From Meiothermus sp. CFH 77666 (lineage in GTDB: Bacteria > Deinococcota > Deinococci > Deinococcales > Thermaceae), in assembly GCF_017497985.1 (NCBI RefSeq), contig NZ_JAGDFV010000011.1, forward strand, positions 44,754 through 108,753: DNA of 64,000 nt, written 5' to 3'. Made by a program: the position numbers and the translations under genes. Below, in pieces: positions 14,242 to 24,555 of this stretch; within the stretch, counting starts at the first letter, position 1; each line of letters starts with the position of its first letter. The notes under the pieces are model-generated. The model did no database searches, was not told the origin of the DNA, and saw only the letters and a list, made by a program, of their open reading frames with translations.

Positions 14242-15468
14242 ATGGCGCTGATTGTCCAGAAATATGGTGGAACCAGTGTGGGCGACCTCGAGCGCATCCA
14301 CAAGGTAGCCCAGCGCATCCATCACTACCTCGAGAAGGGGCACCAAATTGCGGTGGTGGTCTCGGCCATGGGCCGCATGACCGACGAGCTGATTGCCCTG
14401 GCCAAGCGGGTCAACAAACGCCCGCCCCAGCGGGAGCTGGACATGCTAACCACCATTGGCGAGCAGCAGTCGGTGGCGTTGCTCTCGATGCAACTCAACG
14501 CCATGGGCATCCCGGCGCGGGGGTTTACCCAGCACCAGATCGGCATTACCACCGATGGGCGCTTTGGCGATGCCCGCATTCTGCGGGTGGAGCCCACCCT
14601 CATCCAGCAGTCGCTGGATAGAGGAGAGGTGGCGGTGGTGGCGGGCTTCATGGGCACTACCCCCGAGGGCGAACTCACCACTTTGGGGCGGGGCGGCTCC
14701 GACACCACGGCGGTTGCCCTGGCCGCCGCCCTGGGGGCTCAGGAGTGCGAGATTTTTACCGATACCGAAGGGGTCTACACCACCGACCCCCACGCCATTC
14801 CCGAGGCCCAGAAGCTCAGCAAAATCGGCTACGACCAGATGCTCGAGATGGCCGCGTTGGGGGCGCGGGTGCTGCACCCTCGGGCGGTTTACTACGGCAA
14901 GCGATACGGGGTGAAAATCCACGTGCGCAGCAGTTTTTCCTATAACCCTGGCACCTTAGTGACGGAGGATGGTATGGAACTCGATCGCCCTGTGACGGGG
15001 GTGGCCCTCGACGACGAAATCGCCCAGATTGGCCTGGTAGGCATTCCTGACCGGCCCGGCATCGCAGCCCAGGTTTTTGAAGCGCTGGCCCGCAAAGGGG
15101 TGGCGGTAGACATGATTATTCAGGGGGTTCCCGGTCACGAGGCCAGCCGTACCCAGATGGCCTTCACGGTTAACCAGGACTTTGCCGAGGAGGCCATGGA
15201 GGCCCTCGAGCCCGTTCTGGCCGAAATTGGCGGCGAGGCCCAGCTCCGCCGCGACATCTGCAAAATCTCCATCGTGGGGGTGGCCCTGGCCTCCACCCCC
15301 GGTATTCCGGCCCGCATGTTCCAGGCGCTCTCGAGCGTGGGCGCCAACATAGACATGATTGCCACCAGCGAGGTGCGGATTTCCGCCATTATTCCCTTGC
15401 AGTCGGCGGAGGCCGCCCTGCGGGCTGTGCACAGCGCTTTTGAGCTGGACAAGCCGGTAGTAGGCTAG
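14242..15468 (+). CDS. lysC: Aspartokinase, alpha subunit
   Basis: Phosphorylates aspartate as the first step to lysine, threonine and methionine. The 408-residue product has the N-terminal kinase domain (VQKYGGTSVGD, then GRGGSDTTAVALA) and two C-terminal ACT domains for feedback control. ATG 14242 (MALIVQKYGG) is preferred over the GTG three codons earlier because family members start there. A second start inside the gene would make a separate beta subunit from the ACT region, as in Thermus thermophilus aspartokinase. The next gene, a phosphoribosyltransferase, starts 32 bases downstream and may be co-transcribed. Confidence 0.95.
   Translation: MALIVQKYGGTSVGDLERIHKVAQRIHHYLEKGHQIAVVVSAMGRMTDELIALAKRVNKRPPQRELDMLTTIGEQQSVALLSMQLNAMGIPARGFTQHQIGITTDGRFGDARILRVEPTLIQQSLDRGEVAVVAGFMGTTPEGELTTLGRGGSDTTAVALAAALGAQECEIFTDTEGVYTTDPHAIPEAQKLSKIGYDQMLEMAALGARVLHPRAVYYGKRYGVKIHVRSSFSYNPGTLVTEDGMELDRPVTGVALDDEIAQIGLVGIPDRPGIAAQVFEALARKGVAVDMIIQGVPGHEASRTQMAFTVNQDFAEEAMEALEPVLAEIGGEAQLRRDICKISIVGVALASTPGIPARMFQALSSVGANIDMIATSEVRISAIIPLQSAEAALRAVHSAFELDKPVVG
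14974..15468 (+). CDS. Aspartokinase beta subunit from an internal in-frame start
   Basis: ATG at 14974 is in frame with aspartokinase (codon 245) and has a textbook GGAGG five bases upstream (14964-14968). Translation from it gives a 164-residue protein (MELDRPVTGVALDD...) consisting only of the two ACT domains. In Thermus thermophilus and Bacillus aspartokinase II the gene is known to yield an alpha subunit and an in-frame beta subunit that form an alpha2-beta2 enzyme. The perfect internal ribosome site supports the same here. Confidence 0.75.
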   Translation: MELDRPVTGVALDDEIAQIGLVGIPDRPGIAAQVFEALARKGVAVDMIIQGVPGHEASRTQMAFTVNQDFAEEAMEALEPVLAEIGGEAQLRRDICKISIVGVALASTPGIPARMFQALSSVGANIDMIATSEVRISAIIPLQSAEAALRAVHSAFELDKPVVG

Positions 15469-15500
15469 CGAAGCCATCCCAGGGCGCAGCAAGGAGCCGT

Positions 15501-16016
15501 ATGAGCGAATCCCAAGGCTATTCGGGCAAGCAGTACCTGACCTGGCAGGACATCACCAACCTGGTTTCCAGGCTGCTGGGCCAGGTCAACCCCAACGACT
15601 TCGACTGCATTCTGGCCGTCACCCGGGGCGGCATGATTCCGGCCTGCCTGGTTTCCGAGGCCACCGACCAGCGCAACATCCTGACGGCGGCGGTGATGTT
15701 TTATACCGATGTGGGCGAGACCATCAAAGACCCGGTTTTTCTGCAGTTTCCCTCCGATAGCCTGCTTTACGGCAAGCGCATCCTGATAGTGGACGACGTC
15801 TGGGACTCGGGCAAAACGGCGGTGGCGGTGCGGGAGCGTATCAAAATGGCGGGCGGTCAGCCACAGGTGGCGGTTTTGCACTACAAGCCCCGCAAAAGCC
15901 AGTTTCCGGGCGACGCCCCCGACTACTACGCCGCCGAGACCGATGCCTGGATTGTGTACCCCTGGGACCCGGCGCAGGGCTGGACGACCCTGGGACAGGG
16001 AGCCGGTCAGGCCTGA
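15501..16016 (+). CDS. Phosphoribosyltransferase (xanthine/hypoxanthine type)
   Basis: A 171-residue type I phosphoribosyltransferase. The PRPP-binding signature is ILIVDDVWDSGKTA, and an upstream LAVTRGGMIPA forms the PPi loop. The family includes xanthine-guanine and hypoxanthine salvage enzymes, so purine salvage is the likely role, but the base specificity is not proven. The ATG follows AAGGAG. It lies 32 bases after aspartokinase on the same strand. The stop codon at 16014-16016 touches the left end of a ~114-bp repeat element. Confidence 0.85.
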   Translation: MSESQGYSGKQYLTWQDITNLVSRLLGQVNPNDFDCILAVTRGGMIPACLVSEATDQRNILTAAVMFYTDVGETIKDPVFLQFPSDSLLYGKRILIVDDVWDSGKTAVAVRERIKMAGGQPQVAVLHYKPRKSQFPGDAPDYYAAETDAWIVYPWDPAQGWTTLGQGAGQA

Positions 16017-16129
16017 TACCCAAATCTGCTCAAAAGTGACCCAAAAGCGATATACAAGTCCCTCGTACGCGCCCCCTGGCGCGGCAAGGGAGGGGCGCGT
16101 TTAGCGCCGCTCACGCGCAGAGTTGGTAT
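16016..16129. repeat. MITE-like palindromic element, copy 1
   Basis: A 114-bp segment nearly identical to 55311-55423. The ends are imperfect terminal inverted repeats: ATACC...AATCTGCTC at the left against the reverse complement of the right end, ATACCAACTCTGCGC. The interior holds GC-rich self-complementary words (GCGCCCC and GGGGCGC, CGCTAAACGCG-like). It codes for nothing. It directly follows the phosphoribosyltransferase stop codon. The form suggests a small non-autonomous transposable element or a structured RNA/DNA repeat. Confidence 0.75.
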
Positions 16130-16174
16130 TGAGGATTGCCTGGGTACAGATTTGCTTCAAACTAGCCAAAGATG

Positions 16175-16196
16175 AGGGCGCACAACCGTGCGCCCT
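16175..16196 (-). terminator. Hairpin terminator downstream of mdh
   Basis: AGGGCGCAC (16175-16183) and GTGCGCCCT (16188-16196) form a perfect 9-bp stem with a 4-base loop, 25 bases beyond the mdh stop. The T tract on the minus side is weak (CATCTTT) and short on the plus side (TTTGC). It may serve both converging transcripts. Confidence 0.65.
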
Positions 16197-16220
16197 TTGC
16201 ATGTATCTGAAACTCGAGCC

Positions 16221-17210
<990 letters not shown>

Positions 17211-17367
17211 CGGTAAACTCCTTTCGGGGGCAGCGCCCCGCTTAACCGCTCACGATAATAACGCGCTTCAACTGAGAATAGCGAGGACGAAGCCTGGGGG
17301 TAGCTACACCAGCGCAAAAACCCGTGCGGCTCCTACCACTAGACCCCAACAACGCTCTGGCCTTAGC

Positions 17368-19110
17368 ATGGGCCGTATGACGGTGAGTCGCTATTACGAC
17401 GTCAAGCGAGATGAGCGTGGCAAGCGTTATCTGGAGCCTTTTGTCCAGGGCTCATTGCTCCTGGGGCTGCCCCTTCTGAACAAGGGAACCGCTTTTACCC
17501 ACGAGGAGCGCAAAGCTTTGCGGCTCGAGGGTCTCCTGCCCCCCCACGTGACCACCCTCGAGGAGCAAAAGCAGCGCAACTACCGCCGCTATCGCCTGAT
17601 CGAAAACGACCTGGAAAAACACATCTTCCTGCGCAACCTGCAAGACCGCAACGAGGTGCTCTTTTTTGCCCTCTTTGCCGATCACATGAGCGAGATGCTG
17701 CCCATCCTCTACACCCCAACGGTGGGCGAGGCGGTCAAGCAGTTTTCCCATATTTACCGCTTCCCCAGGGGCTTTACGGCCTCTACTGACAACATCCACG
17801 AAATTGACGAGGCCCTGTCCAACGTCCCCCTCAATGATGTGCGCCTGGCGGTGGCCACCGATTCTTCGGCCATTCTGGGCATCGGCGACCAGGGGTTTGG
17901 CGGCATGGCCATCTCCATCGGCAAGCTGGCCATTTACACGGCGGCGGGCGGGCTGGGCCCCGACAAAGCCCTGCCGGTGGAGCTGGATGTGGGCACCAAC
18001 CGGGCCGACCTGATCAACGACCCCCTCTACCTGGGGGTACGCCACCGGCGGCTTTCCGGCGACGAGTACTACGCCTTCATGGATCGCTTCGTGGAGGCTT
18101 TTCGCCGGCGTTACCCCAACGCGGTCATGCAGTGGGAGGACTTTGGCAAGGACACCGCTTTCACAGTACTCGAGCGCTACCGCAAGGTGCTTCCCTCCTT
18201 CAACGACGATATCCAGGGCACCGGCGCGGTCACCCTGGCCGGGGTTCTGTCGGCCTGCCGGATCAAGGGCCAGAACCTTTCCGATCAGCGCATCCTGGTT
18301 TATGGAGCCGGAGCCGGGGGTGCGGGGGTTGCGCAGGCCATTCTGGATGGCCTTATGCGAGAGGGTTTGAGTGAGGCCGAGGCCAAGGAGCGCCTGTTCG
18401 TGCTCGACTCGAAGGGCTTGTTGCTCAGCAACCGGAGCATGGAGGACTACAAGAAAAAGTTCGCCAAAGACCCGGCCCTGGTTCAGGGCTGGCAATTCGA
18501 GGGCGAGGCTCCCAACCTGTTCGAAACCATCGTTAATGCCAGAGTGACGGTTTTGCTGGGCTTGTCGGGGCAGCCGGGTTCCTTCACCGAGCCTATCGTG
18601 CAGGCCATGCTGGCCCACACCGAGCATCCGGTTATTTTCCCGCTCTCCAACCCTACTAGTTCGTCGGAGGCCTTTCCGGAAGACATCCTGCGCTGGACCC
18701 AGGGCAAAGCCCTGGTGGCTGCCGGGAGCCCCTTTGCCCCGGTGGAACTGGGGGGCCAAACCTACCCCATTGGGCAGGGTAACAATGCGTTTGTGTTCCC
18801 CGGTCTGGGCTTTGGTACGGTGCTGTCCAAGGCCAAAGAAGTTTCGGATGATATGGTGCTGGAAGCGGCGTATGCCCTATACGACTACACCAGCAAGCAC
18901 CACCCCGACCGTGTATACCCCCCTACTTCGGAGTTGCGGGAGGTAAGCCAGTACGTGGCCTCGAGGGTCATTCGCCAGGCCATGAAGGAGGGGCTCGCGC
19001 GCGAAGAGCGTCTAATGGGCCTCAATATGGAGGCCATTCAGGCCTACGTGGCTGAGCGGTTCTGGCAGCCCAAGTATCTGCCCTACAAACTGGCTAAAAA
19101 CGATTCCTAG
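17368..19110 (+). CDS. maeA: NAD-type malic enzyme (malate dehydrogenase, oxaloacetate-decarboxylating)
   Basis: Oxidatively decarboxylates malate to pyruvate and CO2. At 580 residues it is the large, two-domain type resembling E. coli MaeA and mitochondrial enzymes. Visible features are the malic N-terminal domain ([18 protein letters not shown], then [16 protein letters not shown]), the metal-binding [13 protein letters not shown] region and the NAD-binding [13 protein letters not shown]. An alternative ATG lies three codons in (MTVSRYYDV). No pyruvate kinase or transporter is adjacent. It is divergent from mdh. Confidence 0.94.
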   Translation: MGRMTVSRYYDVKRDERGKRYLEPFVQGSLLLGLPLLNKGTAFTHEERKALRLEGLLPPHVTTLEEQKQRNYRRYRLIENDLEKHIFLRNLQDRNEVLFFALFADHMSEMLPILYTPTVGEAVKQFSHIYRFPRGFTASTDNIHEIDEALSNVPLNDVRLAVATDSSAILGIGDQGFGGMAISIGKLAIYTAAGGLGPDKALPVELDVGTNRADLINDPLYLGVRHRRLSGDEYYAFMDRFVEAFRRRYPNAVMQWEDFGKDTAFTVLERYRKVLPSFNDDIQGTGAVTLAGVLSACRIKGQNLSDQRILVYGAGAGGAGVAQAILDGLMREGLSEAEAKERLFVLDSKGLLLSNRSMEDYKKKFAKDPALVQGWQFEGEAPNLFETIVNARVTVLLGLSGQPGSFTEPIVQAMLAHTEHPVIFPLSNPTSSSEAFPEDILRWTQGKALVAAGSPFAPVELGGQTYPIGQGNNAFVFPGLGFGTVLSKAKEVSDDMVLEAAYALYDYTSKHHPDRVYPPTSELREVSQYVASRVIRQAMKEGLAREERLMGLNMEAIQAYVAERFWQPKYLPYKLAKNDS

Positions 19111-19218
19111 CCGGCGACCTGGACTGAAGGCAGTCTGCTCGACCCATGGCGAGGGGCCGTTCTTACCGTGCTGTACGGGATAACCGAAATACATGACAAA
19201 ATTTGGTATAGATTTTCG

Positions 19219-19248
19219 TATACTTTATATGTCAAGGGCTTTTAGCCC
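19219..19248 (+). promoter_or_regulatory. Promoter and possible operator of the tandem HspR-like gene
   Basis: TATACT (19219-19224) is a good -10 box. Downstream of it the inverted repeat GGGCT-TTT-AGCCC (19236-19248) sits between the predicted start and the ATG at 19258. MerR/HspR regulators often control their own genes, so this may be an autoregulatory operator. It does not match the actinobacterial HAIR sequence. Confidence 0.45.
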
Positions 19249-19257
19249 ACTTTGTAT

Positions 19258-19980
19258 ATGGATAAAAAAGATCGCCCCGTGTACATCATTTCGGTTGCTG
19301 CCGAACTGGTGGATATGCACCCCCAGACCCTGCGGTTGTACGAGCGCAAAGGCCTCATTCAGCCCAAGCGTTCGGGGGGCAAGACCCGCTTGTACTCAGA
19401 ACGGGATGTCGAGAAACTCCGGGAAATTCGCCGTCTGACCCAGGAGCTTGGGGTCAACCTGGCGGGGGTCGAAGAGATCATGAAACTGCGCGACGAGCTA
19501 TGGACGCTCGAGCAGCGCTTTCGGGAGGAAGCTGAGCGTCTCAAGGCCGAACTTGGCGAGAAGCTGGAAGCCCTCAAAACCCCTCCGGCCCTCCCCGCTC
19601 CTGGCGAGAGTAAGAAAAAAATTAGCGACAAAGAGCGACCTGTTTACATTATCTCGGTGGCCGCCGAGCTGGTAGGTATGCACCCCCAGACCCTGCGGTT
19701 GTACGAGCGTGAGGGCCTGGTTGCGCCCAGCCGCACCTCCGGCAAGACCCGCCTTTACTCCGAACGGGACGTAGAAAAACTAAGAGAAATTCGTCGCCTT
19801 ACGCAAGAATTGGGCGTTAACCTGGCCGGGGTAGAGGAGATCATCCGCCTGCGCGACGAGCTGGACATCCAGCAAAACCGCCTCGAGTCGGAAATAGCCC
19901 GCCTGCGCCTGGCCCTGTTGCGCGAACTGGCGCCGCAAAAAAGCGAGCCGCAGAAGAAGGCGAAAAACACGGCAGGTTAG
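19258..19980 (+). CDS. Tandem-duplicated MerR/HspR-type transcription regulator
   Basis: A 240-residue protein built of two complete HspR-like DNA-binding units in one chain: residues ~6-85 and ~126-205. Each has the [22 protein letters not shown] winged-helix start and the [32 protein letters not shown] continuation. An Ala/Pro/Lys linker joins them, and each unit is followed by a predicted coiled coil. HspR represses dnaK-type heat-shock operons as a dimer. Here one chain could act as a built-in dimer. A 32-bp stretch (19315-19346 and 19678-19709) is identical in the two halves, which points to fairly recent duplication or gene conversion. ATG 19258 is preferred over the TTG two codons earlier. 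Confidence 0.88.
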   Translation: MDKKDRPVYIISVAAELVDMHPQTLRLYERKGLIQPKRSGGKTRLYSERDVEKLREIRRLTQELGVNLAGVEEIMKLRDELWTLEQRFREEAERLKAELGEKLEALKTPPALPAPGESKKKISDKERPVYIISVAAELVGMHPQTLRLYEREGLVAPSRTSGKTRLYSERDVEKLREIRRLTQELGVNLAGVEEIIRLRDELDIQQNRLESEIARLRLALLRELAPQKSEPQKKAKNTAG

Positions 19981-20103
19981 CCGAAAGCCAAAAGCCGAAG
20001 GCCGAAAGCATTGACCATGCGGCTTCGGTATATCACCAACTTTTGGATGAATCCCCACACTAGATGACCACTCAGGAGCCGAAAGCTCAAAAGTAAAGGC
20101 TCT
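19978..20103. repeat. Two degenerate heptamer arrays (AAGCCGA family)
   Basis: Array one (19978-20012) reads TAGCCGA, AAGCCAA, AAGCCGA, AGGCCGA, AAGCATT. Array two (20076-20103) reads GAGCCGA, AAGCTCA, AAAGTAA, AGGCTCT. Both keep exact 7-bp register and lie between the convergent HspR-like and murJ genes. Confidence 0.7.
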
Positions 20104-20189
20104 ACTCGGTAGGTTGCAGAAATGGCTGGCTTGTATGGAGCGTATTCAAATAAATAACACCGGATGACTCAATCTTTGTCAAGAGCGCC

Positions 20190-21692
20190 CTATCGTAGTT
20201 TCAGCGGAAGCCTTAGTGCATAGGCCAACCCTATGAATACCGTCAATCCCGCCAAACCCCCCGCCGCCAGTGGAAGGAGGTTCTGCCAAAAAAAGGCCGG
20301 AACACCAAACTGCATTGCTACCGTGTAAGCTACCCAGCCTGCGGGTACGGCTGCCAGCAGGGCTTTTCCTATCACCCGCCCCACCTCAGCGAGGGATGCC
20401 ATTTGAAAAGCCTGTAAGCGCCGGGTGTAAATGACCAGGCCCAGCCAGCCCGCAATTGCCGTGGCTAGGTTCAGCACAAACAGACCCTGTTCGCGGAACA
20501 GCCAGTAGCCAAAGGTGTTTAGCAGCGCTACCATTACCGTCACGCTGACTGCCTGTCCCACCTGCCCCACCGCGTAGAAGCCGCGCAGCAGCAGTTGATT
20601 CAAGCCCCAGGGCAGCAAGGCCAGGCCCAGCGCCATTACGGTCTGGGTGGTGAAGGTTCGGTTGGCGTCGGAGAAGTTGGCGGTAATGGCATAGAGCGTG
20701 CCCACCACCCAGGGAGCCAGCGCAACCATCATGGCGGCCGCAAAGGCCAGGGGCACCGCCAGCCGGGCCATCATGCGGCGGAGCAACTCGCGGGCTGCTG
20801 GTAGGTCGCCGCCGCCCGCCAGTGCAGAGAGCCGGGGAAAGGCGGCCATGGCGGGCGAGACGGCCAGCAGACCCAGGGCGGTGGTAAAGATGAGCTCCCC
20901 ATTCTGGAAGCCCGTGACGGCGGCTGAGGGGTAGGCGGCCAGAATGCTGAGCAAGACCAGGTTCAGAAACTGCCGTACGGAGGTGGTGAAGGCAAAGGGC
21001 CCGATGCGGGCCAGGGCTAGGCGGAAGGCCGGATGCCATTTGAACTCGAGCCCATACCCTTTGAGGGCAGGAAGCTGCACCAGGGCTTGCAGTGCGCCCC
21101 CCAGCGTGACCGAGAGGCCCAGGGCTACCACGCTGCTGGGAAATAGCAGCATGAGCACGATGGAGCCCACATTGAAGGCGATGGGGCTGAAACTGGTGAG
21201 GCCAAAGCGCTCGCCCGACTGGAGCATGGAGGAAAAGAGCGAGGCCATCGAGATGGAGAGCAAAAAAGGCATCACCAGGCGGATCATGAGCACCAACTGC
21301 TCGAAGACCGCCGGGTCGCGCAGGGGGCTGGCCTGGGCCAGGGAAAGCTCGGAGAGCCAGAGCAGGGCGCTGGCAATCTGGGGGGCGAATACCAGGCCCA
21401 ACCCCAGGATGACCAGATTAACCCCCAACAAAAAAGCCCCAAAACGCCGGGCGAAGACCTGCGCTTCTGCCGCTGGCAGGCTGGTGAGCACCGGAATCAG
21501 CGCGTTCTGGATGGCCCCCTCGGCCAGCAGCTCACGTAGCAGGTTGGGAATGCGGTACGCCACCCAGAAGGCATCCTTGAGGGTATCGGGCAGGGGTAGG
21601 TTGGTCAGGATGGTCTGGCGCACCTGACCCAGCAGGCGGCTGGACAGGGTACCGGCCATGACCAGGAAGGTGTTGCGAACGATGCGCGACAT
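20190..21692 (-). CDS. murJ: Lipid II flippase MurJ (MviN family)
   Basis: A 500-residue polytopic membrane protein with about 13-14 hydrophobic helices, of the MOP/MviN family that flips lipid-linked peptidoglycan precursor across the inner membrane. The conserved N-terminal signature is clear: RNTFLVMAGTLSSRLLGQVRQ, then AYRIPNLLRELLAEGAIQNALIPVL. The start has no Shine-Dalgarno sequence (pyrimidine-rich upstream). It lies downstream of sbcD-sbcC on the same strand with a 113-base gap, so read-through from that unit is possible. Confidence 0.94.
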   Translation of the reverse strand: MSRIVRNTFLVMAGTLSSRLLGQVRQTILTNLPLPDTLKDAFWVAYRIPNLLRELLAEGAIQNALIPVLTSLPAAEAQVFARRFGAFLLGVNLVILGLGLVFAPQIASALLWLSELSLAQASPLRDPAVFEQLVLMIRLVMPFLLSISMASLFSSMLQSGERFGLTSFSPIAFNVGSIVLMLLFPSSVVALGLSVTLGGALQALVQLPALKGYGLEFKWHPAFRLALARIGPFAFTTSVRQFLNLVLLSILAAYPSAAVTGFQNGELIFTTALGLLAVSPAMAAFPRLSALAGGGDLPAARELLRRMMARLAVPLAFAAAMMVALAPWVVGTLYAITANFSDANRTFTTQTVMALGLALLPWGLNQLLLRGFYAVGQVGQAVSVTVMVALLNTFGYWLFREQGLFVLNLATAIAGWLGLVIYTRRLQAFQMASLAEVGRVIGKALLAAVPAGWVAYTVAMQFGVPAFFWQNLLPLAAGGLAGLTVFIGLAYALRLPLKLR

Positions 21693-21805
21693 GAGGAAGG
21701 AGGGGTTCAGCCAGTCGAATGCTCGAGTGGTGCAGTATGGCCAAAGGCAAGCCAGAAAGAGGATACCCTGAAACCTGAGGCTTGCTGCATCTGGCCCGTT
21801 CCCTG

Positions 21806-24523
21806 CTAATCCCGCCAGCGCACTTTGCTCCCTGCAGGCGACTTCTCGACCTGCAAGCGGGCGGGCAGGCGCTCGGCCAGGGCCTCCACGTGGGTCACGA
21901 TACCGACCAGGCGGCCCTGGGTGGGGAGGGCTTCCAGTATTCCGGCGACCTGCTCGAGCGTTTCGGCATCGAGGGTTCCGAAGCCTTCATCCAGGAAAAG
22001 CGCCCCAATTCTGCCGCGCGAAAGGTGCTCCGAGAGGGAAAGGGCCAGTGAGAGGCTGGCCATAAAGCTCTCGCCGCCCGAGAGGGTTCGCACCGGGCGA
22101 AGGGAGTCCGTCCAGCGGTCGAGCACCCTGTACTCGCCCTCCTCGAGGTGCAGGCTGTAGCGGTTTTGCGAGAGGGACTGCATCAGTTCGGAGGCCCGGC
22201 TCAGCAGGCCGGACTGGTAGCGCTCCAGCAAGAAGTCCTGGAAGCGGTCGCCCTTGAGATCCTGGGCCAGTTGTTCCCAGAGGTCGGTTTGTTTGTCCAG
22301 CTCGGCTTTTTCCTTCTGGGCCTGGCGTTTGCGATCGAGCTGTTTTTGTAACCGATCCAGGTCGGTTTTTTTGCCCCCGAGGCGTTTTTTGGTCTCATCC
22401 AGCGAGGCTTTGAGTCCGGCCACGTGGTTTTTTTGCTCCGATACCTGCGCGGGCGTCACGGGAACCTGGCCACTCAGGGCTTGCTGGAGCTTACCGAGCA
22501 GGGACGTAATTTCCACCCCTTCACGCTCGTGAGCTTTTTGTCGTTCTTGCAGGGACTTGGTTTCCTCAGGGGTAAGGCGGGCTTGCTGGACGGATTCCCG
22601 GTCGTTGAAGCCCGCGCCTTGCACCAGGGCCTGTACAGCCGCTTCCTGGCGCGCCTGGTTGGCCTGCAGAACCCGCACTATCTCAAGCTGACTGGAGACT
22701 TTGTTTCGGGTATCGCTCAGGCGGGCCTCGAGTTCGGCCATCTGCCGGGCCTGGGCCTCCAGGGTTTGCAGTTGGTTTAGCAGGCTTCGGGCATAAGCCT
22801 CCACCCCCTGACCACCGGTGGCCGCACGGATCTCGGCGGCCAGTGCCGCCAGGCGCTGGGTGCGTTCTTCGCGGACTTTTTCCAGGGAGCCCAGTTCACG
22901 AACCTGGGCCTGAATCGCCTCCAGTTCGGCTCTGGCTTCGGCCTCTTCCTGTTGCCGGGTGCTCAACTGCGCTTGCAGCCTGGGCAGGCTTTCCTCTAGT
23001 TGTTTGCGACGGTCTTGTTTGACCTTGTATTCGGTGCGTAAGTCCTCAAGGGCCTGGGCCCTGGCCTTCAGGGCGGCCTCCATGGGCGCCAGGTCGGGTA
23101 GGTCGGTGGTCTGGGGTAGCTGTTTTACCGGATGCCCACAGAGGGGGCAGGGCTCACCTACCCTGAGGTGGCGGTGATACTGATGGATGCCCTGGCGGGT
23201 TCTCTCTTGCTCGAGGGCCTGCTCGAGCTGCTCGTACTCGGCCCGGGCCTCGACACCGGCCTTTTTGAGGTCTTCTATCTCGCGGTTCAGCGCCTCGAGG
23301 GTTTGTTGAGAGGCTTGTACCTCGGACTGAAGCTGTGTTGAGGCCAATACCACGCGCTGGTGGCGTTCGGTTAGCTTATGCAGTTGATCGAACTGCCGCT
23401 CGGCATCGCGCAGGGCATCCAGGCGGTTTTCGTCGAAGGGCAGGGGCGCTTGGTGCTGCAGCTTCAGGGTGCCGCCATAGCGTTTGAGCTGGGCTTCTTT
23501 GGTTTGCAAGAGGGGCACCTGGGACTGCTCCGCCTTGAGGGTTTCTAACCGGTCTGGCTCAAAACCCTGGCGCAAGGCGGCCAGTTGGGCCTCGAGCTGG
23601 CCCAAGGTCTGCTGCTCGAGCCCCAGGGCCTTCTGGGCTTTTGCGAGGTCGTTCTGGGCGGCCTGGAGGGCTTCTAACTGGGGCCAGATGCGCTCGGCTT
23701 TTTCGGCCCGAAGGAGCCTGTCGGCAATTTCGGCCATGCGCTTCTGGTCGCTTTGCCAGGTGGTGTGACGGCGGTGCAGGGCCTCGAGTTCGACAAACTG
23801 CTTCTGGCGTTCCTCCAGGGTACGCAGGGTTTGCTCGGCGCTTTGAAGCTGGCTACCCAGGTCGCGCTCGCTACGCTCGAGGCCCCCAATCTCCTCGCGC
23901 AGCGCTGAAATGCGCTCCTCCTCAGCCTCGCTCAGAGCAGCCAGTTCACCTTCCAAGCGGGCTTTCTGTTCGCCCAGGGTTTTGAGCCGGGCGGCTACCC
24001 GCTCTCGCATGGCCTTTAGTGATTCCAGGCCGTAGAGCTTGATCAGGGTTTCGCGGCGTTCTCTGGGCGAGCCCCGCAGGAACAGGTCGAACTGGCCCTG
24101 GGGCAGCAGGATGGCGCGGGTAAAGGTCTCGTAGTCCATGCCCAGAATATCGGCCAGCTTGGCGTCGAGCTCCTTGCCCTTTTCGGAGGCAGGGTGAGTT
24201 TTCCAGTCGGTGTGCAGGAGATACTCGAGGCGGTTCTGGTTCTCCTTGCCCACCACCCGCACCACCCGCCAGGTCTGCTCTCCCAGGGCAAAGGTCAGCT
24301 CCACTTTGGCCGAATCGGCCTGGGGGTGTTTCAAATCCTTCAGGCCCTTCGAACCGATGCGCGGCGTGGCCTTGTAGAGCGCATAGGTCATGGCATCGAG
24401 CAGGGTGCTCTTGCCCGAACCGGTCTGGCCGGTGATGGCAAACAGCTCCACATCATCGAAGCTGATTTCCTGTGGTTCGGCGTAGGCACCAAAGCCTTCA
24501 ATACGCAGTTTGAGCGGTCTCAT
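21806..24523 (-). CDS. sbcC: Nuclease SbcCD subunit C (Rad50-like ATPase)
   Basis: A 905-residue SMC-like ATPase which, with SbcD, cleaves hairpins and protein-blocked DNA ends. The Walker A motif is GQTGSGKSTLLDAM near residue 33. Two long coiled-coil arms flank a zinc hook, CPLCGH, near residue 459. The C-terminus has the ABC signature LSGGESFMASLSLALSLSE and Walker B ALFLDEGFGTLD. It is encoded 32 bases after sbcD on the same strand. The mid-protein is rich in Gln, Glu, Arg and Lys, as expected for coiled coils. Confidence 0.96.
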   Translation of the reverse strand: MRPLKLRIEGFGAYAEPQEISFDDVELFAITGQTGSGKSTLLDAMTYALYKATPRIGSKGLKDLKHPQADSAKVELTFALGEQTWRVVRVVGKENQNRLEYLLHTDWKTHPASEKGKELDAKLADILGMDYETFTRAILLPQGQFDLFLRGSPRERRETLIKLYGLESLKAMRERVAARLKTLGEQKARLEGELAALSEAEEERISALREEIGGLERSERDLGSQLQSAEQTLRTLEERQKQFVELEALHRRHTTWQSDQKRMAEIADRLLRAEKAERIWPQLEALQAAQNDLAKAQKALGLEQQTLGQLEAQLAALRQGFEPDRLETLKAEQSQVPLLQTKEAQLKRYGGTLKLQHQAPLPFDENRLDALRDAERQFDQLHKLTERHQRVVLASTQLQSEVQASQQTLEALNREIEDLKKAGVEARAEYEQLEQALEQERTRQGIHQYHRHLRVGEPCPLCGHPVKQLPQTTDLPDLAPMEAALKARAQALEDLRTEYKVKQDRRKQLEESLPRLQAQLSTRQQEEAEARAELEAIQAQVRELGSLEKVREERTQRLAALAAEIRAATGGQGVEAYARSLLNQLQTLEAQARQMAELEARLSDTRNKVSSQLEIVRVLQANQARQEAAVQALVQGAGFNDRESVQQARLTPEETKSLQERQKAHEREGVEITSLLGKLQQALSGQVPVTPAQVSEQKNHVAGLKASLDETKKRLGGKKTDLDRLQKQLDRKRQAQKEKAELDKQTDLWEQLAQDLKGDRFQDFLLERYQSGLLSRASELMQSLSQNRYSLHLEEGEYRVLDRWTDSLRPVRTLSGGESFMASLSLALSLSEHLSRGRIGALFLDEGFGTLDAETLEQVAGILEALPTQGRLVGIVTHVEALAERLPARLQVEKSPAGSKVRWRD

Positions 24524-24555
24524 AAAAAAGTTGGGGGAGAAGGGTCAGGGGTGGG

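Noticed and set aside
19219..19257. HAIR (CTTGAGT-N7-ACTCAAG) operator before the HspR-like gene
   Set aside because: The inverted repeat there is GGGCT-TTT-AGCCC and does not match the HAIR consensus.
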